37,688 bases of DNA. Source: a virus. The translations under genes were made by a program, and so were the position numbers. The notes beneath the pieces were generated by a model. The model saw only the letters and a program-made list of their open reading frames with translations. It had not been told where the DNA came from and did no database searches. The stretch is from IMG/VR virus record IMGVR_UViG_3300008050_000117, positions 1 to 37,688 of that record; one strand, 5' to 3'. Positions 22,142-31,171 of this stretch are shown one piece after another; the first letter of the stretch is position 1; every line of letters starts with the position of its first letter.

Positions 22142-25100
22142 TTACCTCGGTATCATATTCTCAATGTATTGTTCTTTTTGTATCTTCTCATGTTGCCGGA
22201 TAATATCCTGTATCATTTCTATGTATACGGTGGGCAGACCAAACAGTGCGCCAGAAGATTTGGCGAACGCAAGCCATGTCATCGCACCACCTTCGCCCCT
22301 TGACAGAGCGCCGCTTGTTCGCATGGCCGTTTCGATGGTATCCGTTAACGGCGTTAGCCCCGGTCTATACCCTTCAAAGCCTAGCAGCGGTTTTACTATG
22401 TCAGTAAGTATGCCACCGCCTATGGTCATTCCTGTCGCCTGTGAAATAGCATCGGAAACCATTTCTTTTACATATTCGGTCATCTCTTCTTGTTCTGGTT
22501 GAACAAGCCCTCTGCCTACCGCTAATCCTATCCCTCCCCTTATTCCTGTCTTAATTACCTTTCGCAAAATCGCCACAAAACCAGAACCAATAATTGTTTG
22601 TTCAACCATTTTCCGTAGGTGCATTTCTGCTTCTTTGACGTTTCCTGCCCTGTATGCCCTTCGTGCGCGTGTTATGGCTATACGCTGCATAGCAGTCAAT
22701 TTCCCCGTATATCCACGAAACATAGTAAAGGCAGACACTGCCGGCTCTTGTTTTGCTCTGTTTAGCAGGGCGGGCTGCATGGACGCTTCATAGGTAGGTT
22801 GAGTTTCCACTACTACATCCTCAAAAGTTCTTCTAACCATCTCTCTGAATAGGGGCGAGTTGTGATTCACCTCCATTCCTTTAGACCTAAAAATGTCCTC
22901 TACTTTTAATTCGGCAGCCCTGTAGATTCGCAGAATTGCATGGCGATCTGACTGAGTAATCATACTGAGCCGCTTGCTGCCTTTACCTTGCCGTTTGCCC
23001 GCTATTGTAATACTGCCATGTTTTGTTTGTATGCCTTCGCCAGCCATAAGCATATACGAGTTGGCAATCTGGAAGCGTTCCCAAGCAAGGCCACTGTTTT
23101 CGAGCATCCTTTCTAAACATGCCTGTCTACTTGCCCTGCCCCATTTCCACAATCCCAATTCACGGTTTGCCTGCAACATGAACCTTTGCCCTTTTGCGCC
23201 CATATACGAGGCAGCAGCAATCTCTGATATAGGCTGGTATGCAGGAATAGTTATCTTGCCCCACAGAACCGCATTGACCACATTGTTTCTTGCCTTGCTA
23301 ATCCAATTTCCCAAATCTGAACGATTTCTCACGACAGCAGACGCTTGTTCGATGATTGGCTTGTAGTAGTTTTCTACCAATCCGCCCGCAATAGCACCTG
23401 TTGGCCCCTTCTGGCTCGTTGCAGCAAGGAAGTCAGGACTAGTGGCTATGTCCATTGCCCTCTTGAGGGCGGGCTGAAGATTAGTTAATGTGGTTGTGGC
23501 TCTTAGGTAACGAGTAGTTGCGATAATGCCGTCACCGATATTTATAGATTGTGTGTGTTTTTCTACACGCGCCTTGCCAGCAGACATGTCTACATTATGC
23601 AAAACGGCTTCACTTATCCCAGTGAACTCACTCAAACTGCCAAGGATGCCATCCACACTTTTTGGTGCAACCTCAACATCTTTTTTGCCCCTGCGAACAG
23701 ATCTCATAACATAAGTCCCGCCTTGAATGATGTCGTATCCGTAGTATTCAATACCCCATGCTCGCAATGGTTTGACAATTGTTGGGTGGTTAATTATTTC
23801 AACGAGAATTTCTGCAATTTTGGCTTCCCTTGCAAACTCTCTGCCAACATGTTCCATCAGAGCGGAGTGTTGCTCCTCGCCCCATTCTTTTTCCTTGACA
23901 TGCCCTTTTTCGCCCTCCACTTCAAAGTTAAGTTTATTCTTCCCGCTCAAAAACTTGCTTAGGGTAGAAGCGTCTTTGATTTGCATTAAATAACCAATCA
24001 ATTGTGCGCGTGTAATTGTTCCCGCACCATTAACCTCGATGACATTCTTTCCGCTCTTGCGACCCTTCTTGTTCGCATCGGACACTTCAAACAAATCTTC
24101 AGGTTTCAAATCGTTGGCTTTTAACGTGGCTTCCCATAATCTGTGAGCATTTGCTAGTGCCATGGAAGCATTACTCTGTCCGTTTATGACATCCTTAACC
24201 ATCACATCGTGAGCAATGGTGCCGTTGCTGCCTGTAATATATTCAATAGCGTCTGTTAATCGTGCGTTTGCTTCAATTCCCCAAGAGAATGTTTTGCTTA
24301 TACCAATTAGGTCTTTAGCCCACGGTGCAATATCAGTCACGTTCCCAAGAGCGTCTACTTTAACATCATGTTTCGACAGGTTCCACGTTGCCTGCGTATC
24401 AGCGTTTGTCTCCGCAATTATGCGCTCCTTTTCGTATCTTTCCCTTTCTTTTTGCGCCTTTCTTTTTGCGCTGTTTTGTTTTTTAATACCAGAGGCAAAC
24501 TGTTCCAAGAACGCTACCTGTCTCCCTGTTAGGGCATCAACCCCACCTTTGGTCTGAGACAACGCTCTTACCAGTTCGGCTACAGGGCGCACATGTTCGC
24601 CGCGCATTTCGACATAGGCATCTAACGCTTCATCAATGGTCTTGCCTTTTTCTTGCCCTATTTTCTCTACGTGTTTTGGATCAACTTCCCGAATAATTGC
24701 AGTCAAAACATCATCTAGTACAGGGTCAATTTCTGCCTTCTTGCCACGGACGCGCAGCGCCTTCTTAAGTTTCTTTGTTGCCTCTTTGTGGTATTCGGCG
24801 CGTACCGTTTGAACGGCATCTTTGATTGCTTTTCTTAAAGCCGCATCTGTCTTAAACTCGCCCACCTTTGCGAAGATCGCGTTTTTAACATTTCTGCTTA
24901 AACCCGTACCCGCAAAAACTTCGTGGAAGGTTTTCATTCGCGCTTTTGCTTCTGCTTTCTTATCGCGTTTCTCGCCCCCAACGCGCTCGGCTTCAGACTT
25001 TATGAGTCTGTCTATTATTTTTTTTGCTTTGGCGCGAGTAACGCCCTCCGCCTTTTCTGCTGCGTGCCGCGCTTGGGCTTGCTCCCTTGTTTCATGTTCT

Positions 25101-27193
25101 GCAATTATCTCTTCTTTGGTTGTTTTTTCTAGTTTTCCTTCTACAACGGCATCCAGTGTTTTTTTGAGTAGTTGCCTTACAGTGGAAAGTTCAACAGGCT
25201 CTTTGGATTTTTCAAGGGCTTGCTTTAGCAACTTGCGCACCTCACGTATCGGTGTACCCTCGCTTACCTTAAGTTTAATCTTTAATTCTTTTATTAACTT
25301 TGTCTTTGCCTTGCTGTTCTTGCCGCTAATGGCGTCTAGGAGTTCGGCGGGTCCCATAGTTTTGTCGCCAACCTCTACCTTTATTTCTACATCACCCTCT
25401 AATTTGCCTTCCCTTCTTTGCGCCTCTACTTGTGATTCCATTTCTCTAATGAGATCAGATACTATTTCTTTTCTGCGGGTTGCCTCTGGCGTTGGTTTGC
25501 CTGCCGCTTCAATCTCCGCCATTTCTTCTCTTAATGCCCGAAGGGTATCCGTGGCTTTATGCCCAACCAGTTCAACCGCGACCATTTGTTTAGTTATCTT
25601 AAACTTTTCGGCTGCGTCCATTGCAGCAACAACCTCTTTAGGAAGTGTATCTTTGATTTTATCTCTGGTTGCTTCTAGGGATTCTCGGAAGAGTCGGTCG
25701 TATTTATCTTCTATCGTCTCATGTTTTTGCTTTTCCTTTGCAGCCTTAACTTCTTCGGCTGTTACAGCAGTAGCATCACGCCCTGAAACCGCTTCGCCCG
25801 CAATATCGTTTACCACTTCACTAAACTTACGAAGCTCCTCAGCGCGTTCGCCAGTGGGCAATTTTGCCAAAGGTTCGCTTATACTTGTAACTTCTGATTC
25901 CACGGTTTCTTTGCCGCTTTTCTTTGCTGCGGCTTGTTTTAGCAGTGATTCGGCTACTTGTTCCAACAGCATATTGCCACCAGACGATTCTTTAATTCTT
26001 AACGCCAAAGCCTCTAAACCACGTGCATCGCTTTTGCCCATAAGGTCGGATATGCGATGTGTGAGGTTTTTCATAGAAGAACCCGCCTTGCCTGCCATCT
26101 CTAGTTCGCGGTACAAATCTTTTAGGGCTATGTTACGTTTTATCCCAAATGGCGCCCCCACAGCTTTGGTTGCAGCGGGAAGCATGGCAATCGTAAGCCC
26201 TTCCCAAGCCCCAGACTGTAAGGTTGCGTAGAAGTTTTCCCACGTATTCTCAAAAGCATCGAATCTCTTCCCCCCAACATAATCTTGAAGCATGCTATTC
26301 ATGCCCTGTTCAGCGGTTCTCAATGTGGCGGCTGTAACCGTAACTCCCGTGATTTGCCCTAATGTATGAGTCGCAGCACGCATACGTCCCGCTTCAATAA
26401 GTTTATTCAACTTTATCGTTTGGTTCAAATCAAAGCCCCTGATTGCCTTGTCCGCCTGCTGCTGTATCTTTTTTATGGGAGCATGTGCCCTGCTAAATAT
26501 CAGGTTCGACACAAGATAGTTTAGGCCAGCAGCAGTAAACGCTTGCGTCTTGTTTCCTGTTTCATCATATACCGCCTTGCCTTTTTCATTTGCGTGCATT
26601 GCAAGGAGGCCTTGAATGCCCGTTGCTCCTGCCCTGGTAGCACCAACAGCCACAAACTGTCCGACACCTATGGCAAGTTCTAGCGACCCTCGCCATAATG
26701 TCCTGAGTAAGCCAATCTCTCCCGTCATGCGCTGCCTTGCCCTGTTAGCCGTATCTTCCCATTCATCTACAACCTCATGAAGTACGGTGGGTTTATGGCT
26801 GAAATGTTCGTCATATAATTTTCTAAACGCGTCTCTCTGTTCTCCAGTGTTTGCGTATCTTTGTGGTGGGATTATTGTGTGTGCAAGCATTTCGCGCATT
26901 GACCATTGCGCACCCTCATACATGACTTCCCCCACCTTGCCAAAACTCACTTCCATATCTGCCCATGCAGCCGTTGCGATGTCCCTTGTATCAGTCAATA
27001 TGTTTCCGCGCGGACTAGCCATTGCCTTGCGCTGTATCTCTTCAATCTCCTCTGCACCCATTTGGGATATAAGAGCGAGTCTTGCGTCTTTATCCTCAAT
27101 GTTTGGACTGTACAGCGTGTTCTGTAAGAACTGTATTCGTATCTGTTCGCGCAACTCTTTAGAGACGCCCTTTTTTGGATCTCTTTCAATCAC
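22142..27193 (-). CDS. Large internal virion protein (T7 gp16-like position)
   Basis: 1683 aa from a GTG at 27193 (AGGAA upstream, overlapping the gp15-like stop). Its place after gp13/14/15-like genes and its size make it the likely gp16-type ejectosome protein. Three zones are visible: an N-terminal part (1-400) with hydrophobic and amphipathic helices (LAIGVGQFVAVGATRAGATG); a Lys/Glu/Ala-rich coiled-coil part (about 430-930) with many KAE/EVK repeats; and a C-terminal part (950-1683) ending with hydrophobic helices (GGIGLAVGRGLVQ, TIGGGILTDIVKPLLG). I see no lytic transglycosylase motif, unlike T7 gp16. It should be injected with the genome and span the envelope. Confidence 0.75.
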   Translation of the reverse strand: MIERDPKKGVSKELREQIRIQFLQNTLYSPNIEDKDARLALISQMGAEEIEEIQRKAMASPRGNILTDTRDIATAAWADMEVSFGKVGEVMYEGAQWSMREMLAHTIIPPQRYANTGEQRDAFRKLYDEHFSHKPTVLHEVVDEWEDTANRARQRMTGEIGLLRTLWRGSLELAIGVGQFVAVGATRAGATGIQGLLAMHANEKGKAVYDETGNKTQAFTAAGLNYLVSNLIFSRAHAPIKKIQQQADKAIRGFDLNQTIKLNKLIEAGRMRAATHTLGQITGVTVTAATLRTAEQGMNSMLQDYVGGKRFDAFENTWENFYATLQSGAWEGLTIAMLPAATKAVGAPFGIKRNIALKDLYRELEMAGKAGSSMKNLTHRISDLMGKSDARGLEALALRIKESSGGNMLLEQVAESLLKQAAAKKSGKETVESEVTSISEPLAKLPTGERAEELRKFSEVVNDIAGEAVSGRDATAVTAEEVKAAKEKQKHETIEDKYDRLFRESLEATRDKIKDTLPKEVVAAMDAAEKFKITKQMVAVELVGHKATDTLRALREEMAEIEAAGKPTPEATRRKEIVSDLIREMESQVEAQRREGKLEGDVEIKVEVGDKTMGPAELLDAISGKNSKAKTKLIKELKIKLKVSEGTPIREVRKLLKQALEKSKEPVELSTVRQLLKKTLDAVVEGKLEKTTKEEIIAEHETREQAQARHAAEKAEGVTRAKAKKIIDRLIKSEAERVGGEKRDKKAEAKARMKTFHEVFAGTGLSRNVKNAIFAKVGEFKTDAALRKAIKDAVQTVRAEYHKEATKKLKKALRVRGKKAEIDPVLDDVLTAIIREVDPKHVEKIGQEKGKTIDEALDAYVEMRGEHVRPVAELVRALSQTKGGVDALTGRQVAFLEQFASGIKKQNSAKRKAQKERERYEKERIIAETNADTQATWNLSKHDVKVDALGNVTDIAPWAKDLIGISKTFSWGIEANARLTDAIEYITGSNGTIAHDVMVKDVINGQSNASMALANAHRLWEATLKANDLKPEDLFEVSDANKKGRKSGKNVIEVNGAGTITRAQLIGYLMQIKDASTLSKFLSGKNKLNFEVEGEKGHVKEKEWGEEQHSALMEHVGREFAREAKIAEILVEIINHPTIVKPLRAWGIEYYGYDIIQGGTYVMRSVRRGKKDVEVAPKSVDGILGSLSEFTGISEAVLHNVDMSAGKARVEKHTQSINIGDGIIATTRYLRATTTLTNLQPALKRAMDIATSPDFLAATSQKGPTGAIAGGLVENYYKPIIEQASAVVRNRSDLGNWISKARNNVVNAVLWGKITIPAYQPISEIAAASYMGAKGQRFMLQANRELGLWKWGRASRQACLERMLENSGLAWERFQIANSYMLMAGEGIQTKHGSITIAGKRQGKGSKRLSMITQSDRHAILRIYRAAELKVEDIFRSKGMEVNHNSPLFREMVRRTFEDVVVETQPTYEASMQPALLNRAKQEPAVSAFTMFRGYTGKLTAMQRIAITRARRAYRAGNVKEAEMHLRKMVEQTIIGSGFVAILRKVIKTGIRGGIGLAVGRGLVQPEQEEMTEYVKEMVSDAISQATGMTIGGGILTDIVKPLLGFEGYRPGLTPLTDTIETAMRTSGALSRGEGGAMTWLAFAKSSGALFGLPTVYIEMIQDIIRQHEKIQKEQYIENMIPR

Positions 27194-30168
27194 GGAGTTG
27201 TTCCTGTATTTGCAGGGGCGGCTTTCGGGATATATATAGTGAAGTTGTGACGCTCTGCGGCGGCTATAACATAGTCTATTCGTGCGTCTAAAGAAGAATT
27301 TAATCCTAAAGCCACGATGGCTTCGGCACCATATCTATCGATCGCATCGGTTACCGTCAATTGTTGCCCTTGACCAGTAGCATTAAGATTTTGGCCGTTA
27401 TTACTACGGGACTGATCGATTTTTATATTCTCCTTAATCATACCCTCTAAGAGTAAGTGGTCGAGCCTTTGTCCAGAATCCTCCTCAAATTGTTGCCACT
27501 TCATGTCGGCCGAAACAACACCATTGCTTTCCCGTAGTATTTCGTTTTGGTCTGGTATCTGAATTGGCGACAAGCTGCCTGGAACAGCCGTGTTTGGGTC
27601 TGTGTCTAAATCGTACGCCAAGTACCCAAAAACTTCGCCGCTTTTATGAGTCAATGGAATAATTAGAGTTTTCTTGTCCTTTTGCACATACTCCGAAACC
27701 GTAAAGTTTTGCAAGTCTAATATAGCGTCTGGATATACGCTGTGTACATCCATCATAGTTTCATTTAGTAAATGTCGCTGTTCATAAATTTCTACTTTCT
27801 TTTCGTCGATAGATCTTGGGTGGTGTTTCTTGCCTTGCCAACCGCTATCCAACTGTGGATTAGTTGAGGTCATGTACGCTGGGTGGGATATTAAATAATC
27901 GTCTTGCAAAAGCGTGTTATCGAATAGGGCTTTTATGGCAAGTTTTTCATCGTCATTTACATTGGTGAGTTTGTCCAGGTTTGCATAGCCAAAGCCCGCC
28001 ACCGCGATGGTCACCTCTTTGTTGTGTATTTCCATGGATTCTAACGCTTTTTCCATCGCTGGCCCCAAGATGGGGCTTAGGACTTCTGTTTCCAAGTTTG
28101 ACAGATTTCTTATATTTGCTTTTCCATCCAATGCTACCACTAAATGATACGCGAGTCTTGAGGCAAACAAGTTTATATCTCCTCCTAAGAATGTTCCCCC
28201 ATCACCATCTACTCCCGTTGTAGATTTCCTTACTTGCATTCTTGTCGCCTCTGCTATGTTAGAAAGCGCGCCAGTCCTCACTGTGTCAAGTGTTCCCGAC
28301 ATTATACTTTGCACAAATGTTAGGGCACCTGTCATCTCATGCATGTCTCTGAGTTTTTCGTTTAGACCAAGCGAATCTAGTTCGTTTGGCGCAGCGGTTT
28401 CAGCAAGACTGGCAAGGAGGCCAAGGGGTGTATCGTTACGACCTAAACCCATTTTTGACAAATCTCCACCTCTTCTACTAATTCGCCTCATAGAGTCTGT
28501 GATATTCTTGGTGGTGCCACTTGTCAACTGTTCCGCATAATATTTCTTCACGAACCCCGTTGGTTGCCCGGCAGCGGCGTATGCTTCTGCTGCGTAGAGT
28601 TGATCACCCAACTCCAACTCGTATATTTGTTTTAACCTCTCCTCGGTCAGGAATGGCGTCATCCCTGTCGTCAAGACAAGAGGTTCGTTCCTTCCTATAG
28701 TTTCCAACTCTCCTTCAACAACCCGTTCTGCTTCTGTAGGCCCACTCTCTAGCGCTGTGTCCAACGCTTTTTGTGCTTCACCTTGCTTATCCGATGCAAC
28801 GTTAAACGTTTTGTACACTTGTAGAAGTCGCTCGGTTTTTTCTCTCGCCGTGCTACTGAACTGTAAGTTTTTAGTTTGATTTAGCAGGGGATCTTCTAGC
28901 ACCATATCTAAAATGTCAGCATTAGACAGTCCACCGTGCACTATGTCGGTTCTTCCCATAGTTTTTTGGATGAGAGCAACTAGCGCATTGGGGCTAAAAC
29001 TGTTCTTGTCCAACATATTGCTAACCAAAGCACTAGTTTCTTCGGCCACGTCCTTGAACTTTTTTTCTCTATTTTTTAATTCATTATTGAACAGTTTTTC
29101 TACATCTATAACCACGCCCCGTGCTGCAAAAAACTCTTGTAGTTCTTCTATGCGCTTCTTCTGTTCGGAAAGTGGCTCGTTGATTGGAAGTTCCAGGTTT
29201 CGCAGATACCCCTTTAACAGCACTTCGGCATCTTTGTTTCGGTTGTCTGTCGTATTAGTCCCGCCGTCATTTCTAAATTTATCAAGATTCAACGCACTCG
29301 CCAACAATTCGTCTTTGCTGTGAATTTGAGTGGCTTTTGACCGGACTAAATCAACGTTGCCTTGTATTTGACTCGAAACTTCAGTAATCGCACGGGCAGA
29401 TTCCTCTCTCAGTTTTTCCAAAATGGCGCCCTTGTTTATTATGGTTCCATCAATATTAACAAGCAATGCAGCTTGCAACTTAGCTATTTGATCTAGGGCA
29501 CCTTGCCCGGTTTGTCCTTTTATATTGTCTAGTTCCGTGTTCACAAATTCTCCCACCAACTCGGCGGTGACCTCTCTTTGTGCAAGAAACACCTGGTCTG
29601 GCGTTGCGAACTGCGAACTGTTTGCTATATCTTTATTAAGATCTCCGATATCTCTAAAAAAAGTCCACATATTTCCATGTTGCCTGTAGGCGTCCACTAT
29701 CCCAATGCCTTGGACCTTCCACGCTTCTTCTTGTTCTGTTTTCGCTCTCCTAAACGCAGATGCTTGTACAGCCATCCCTTTATCGACGGTATACTCACTT
29801 ACATATTCTTTGAGTTTATCTCGCACCATGGGCGCAAACCCGCGGCTCGCCAGTTCCTCATCGTACTCTTTCATGTGGTGGTCGAAATACTCAACTGCGT
29901 TTTTTGCAGGCAACTTTTCCGCTTCAAGAGCAAGATTGTTAGCAAACTTCATAGCGTTCGTTTTTTCTTCGGTGTATTGCCTCTCTAAATCAGCAATTAT
30001 CAACTTGTCCGACCCAGCTTTTATGAGGTCGTACGTCTCTGACGCCGCCTCGCCAACGGCTGCGGCTGCTTGAGCGAAGTCTGGCAAGGTAGGGGCAGAA
30101 CCTTGCGGCATACGTGGAGTACGCTGCTGTTCACCCTCTCCTTCGCCTAGTGTCTGTATCTGTACCAT
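27190..30168 (-). CDS. Internal virion protein, gp15-like
   Basis: 992 aa, mostly helical with long amphipathic stretches (for example LADLERQYTEEKTNAM-like helices near 50-100 and IQGNVDLVRSKATQIHSKDE near 265-285). N-terminus VQIQTLGEGEGEQQRTPRMP is short and polar, typical of gp15-like proteins. No catalytic motif. In T7-like phages this protein forms the periplasmic tube with gp14 and gp16. Start and stop overlap the neighbours (TAATG, GTGA). Assignment rests on gene order, length and helix content rather than on a sequence motif. Confidence 0.7.
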   Translation of the reverse strand: MVQIQTLGEGEGEQQRTPRMPQGSAPTLPDFAQAAAAVGEAASETYDLIKAGSDKLIIADLERQYTEEKTNAMKFANNLALEAEKLPAKNAVEYFDHHMKEYDEELASRGFAPMVRDKLKEYVSEYTVDKGMAVQASAFRRAKTEQEEAWKVQGIGIVDAYRQHGNMWTFFRDIGDLNKDIANSSQFATPDQVFLAQREVTAELVGEFVNTELDNIKGQTGQGALDQIAKLQAALLVNIDGTIINKGAILEKLREESARAITEVSSQIQGNVDLVRSKATQIHSKDELLASALNLDKFRNDGGTNTTDNRNKDAEVLLKGYLRNLELPINEPLSEQKKRIEELQEFFAARGVVIDVEKLFNNELKNREKKFKDVAEETSALVSNMLDKNSFSPNALVALIQKTMGRTDIVHGGLSNADILDMVLEDPLLNQTKNLQFSSTAREKTERLLQVYKTFNVASDKQGEAQKALDTALESGPTEAERVVEGELETIGRNEPLVLTTGMTPFLTEERLKQIYELELGDQLYAAEAYAAAGQPTGFVKKYYAEQLTSGTTKNITDSMRRISRRGGDLSKMGLGRNDTPLGLLASLAETAAPNELDSLGLNEKLRDMHEMTGALTFVQSIMSGTLDTVRTGALSNIAEATRMQVRKSTTGVDGDGGTFLGGDINLFASRLAYHLVVALDGKANIRNLSNLETEVLSPILGPAMEKALESMEIHNKEVTIAVAGFGYANLDKLTNVNDDEKLAIKALFDNTLLQDDYLISHPAYMTSTNPQLDSGWQGKKHHPRSIDEKKVEIYEQRHLLNETMMDVHSVYPDAILDLQNFTVSEYVQKDKKTLIIPLTHKSGEVFGYLAYDLDTDPNTAVPGSLSPIQIPDQNEILRESNGVVSADMKWQQFEEDSGQRLDHLLLEGMIKENIKIDQSRSNNGQNLNATGQGQQLTVTDAIDRYGAEAIVALGLNSSLDARIDYVIAAAERHNFTIYIPKAAPANTGTTP

Positions 30169-30719
30169 TATTCTATGTCTCCTTCAGCACCAAATCCGCC
30201 CATCCTGTAGAAATCGTAACCCGCCCCAAATAGGTTTCCTGCTTGTCGCCACGCATTTGCCCCAAGTGTTGTTTCAGCAAGGAAGTCTTGTATATCAGCA
30301 TTTACTAATCTATCGTAAGCAGCCAAGTCCCCTTTATACAAGGCTGCGTTCGCTTCTTGGTGGCCTGCTGCTAACACTTCTGCTTTGCGTTCTTGTATTA
30401 TTTCTATTTGAGTTGCCATGACGTCCATAGGTGTCCCCGACATCTCTACGCCAGCCGCTGCGTATTGAGGGGCTATCTTGCCTAAGAAAAGTTCCCCTGC
30501 TCTTTCAATCTTTTGACCCTGACGTATCCCCTCTCCCCTTGCAGCCGCAGCGTTGTATCTTGCCCACTGGCGCTCTGTGGCTGCCCCTATGCGATTTTGC
30601 CTCGCCTGGAGACGATATACTTCCGCAGACGCTTGAGCGCCCTGTGTCTGCACATGGCTTTTTGCGCCACTACTAAACATGGACATGGCCATAGGAATGT
30701 GCGGTATTGCTGCTGCCAT
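30168..30719 (-). CDS. Internal virion protein, gp14-like
   Basis: 183 aa, GAGGG seven bases before the ATG. N-terminal hydrophobic stretch (AAAIPHIPMAMSMFSSGAK), then an Ala/Gln/Arg-rich helical core (ASAEVYRLQARQNRIGAATE; QYAAAGVEMSGTPMDVM; QEANAALYKGDLAAYDRL), then a Gly/Tyr C-terminus. The VEMSG-TPMDVM segment is frequent in podovirus gp14-like proteins. In T7 this protein forms the outer membrane pore of the ejection machine. Confidence 0.72.
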   Translation of the reverse strand: MAAAIPHIPMAMSMFSSGAKSHVQTQGAQASAEVYRLQARQNRIGAATERQWARYNAAAARGEGIRQGQKIERAGELFLGKIAPQYAAAGVEMSGTPMDVMATQIEIIQERKAEVLAAGHQEANAALYKGDLAAYDRLVNADIQDFLAETTLGANAWRQAGNLFGAGYDFYRMGGFGAEGDIE

Positions 30720-31171
30720 TAAAAGACCCTCATCCAGTATTTATACATTGTTCCATCGTCCATTAAATCTTCTTCTATTTCTGTTTCTTTGAACCCAATC
30801 ATTTTTATCATGCGTTCACCTTGCTCAAAGTCAGTCCGCACAGGGGTTTGTATCCATTCGTATCCCATTTCATGTAACGCTTCCATGGCGCCCTTGAGCA
30901 TTCTAACCGCTACCACTAAGTCCGACCCTTCCACTTCATCTGCGAAGAAAAGCCAGCCATGGCAACCATTGTTAGGTAGCGGGATAATGCCAAAGATAAA
31001 TATAGTCACATTGTTACGCTGAATACTTACCGTATTGCATTCCGATTCTAAATAATCGGTCATCTCTTTACCATGTTCTTTGAAGCGGGCATATTCCATT
31101 ATTTGCTTCTCCTGCGGAACAAACCCGTCAAAGTGTTTCGGCTTAAATGTGTATGCGTTAAAATTGGCCAA
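30719..31171 (-). CDS. gp13-like internal virion protein with GNAT-type fold
   Basis: 150 aa if it starts at TTG 31171, which has GGAG seven bases upstream and lies inside the last codons of the tail tube gene; another TTG at 31186 is possible and no ATG is near. The order of elements (NVTIFIFGIIPL, GCHGWLFFADEV, VRMLKGAMEALHEMGYEWIQ, RMIKMIGFKETEIEEDLMD, YKYWMRVF) looks like a GNAT acetyltransferase-type fold, as found in many phage proteins at the gp13 position. Whether it is active is unclear; a clean acetyl-CoA loop is not evident. Confidence 0.65.
   Translation of the reverse strand: MANFNAYTFKPKHFDGFVPQEKQIMEYARFKEHGKEMTDYLESECNTVSIQRNNVTIFIFGIIPLPNNGCHGWLFFADEVEGSDLVVAVRMLKGAMEALHEMGYEWIQTPVRTDFEQGERMIKMIGFKETEIEEDLMDDGTMYKYWMRVF

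Noticed and set aside
23771-23783. TTTGACAATTGTT, a partial match to the operator
   Set aside because: Inside the gp16-like coding sequence and missing the second half of the palindrome.
24822-26231. Long open frame (469 codons) on the plus strand
   Set aside because: It is the complement of the Lys/Glu-rich zone of the gp16-like gene; the Ser/Phe/Ala-rich translation is typical of a shadow, and it has no ribosome site.
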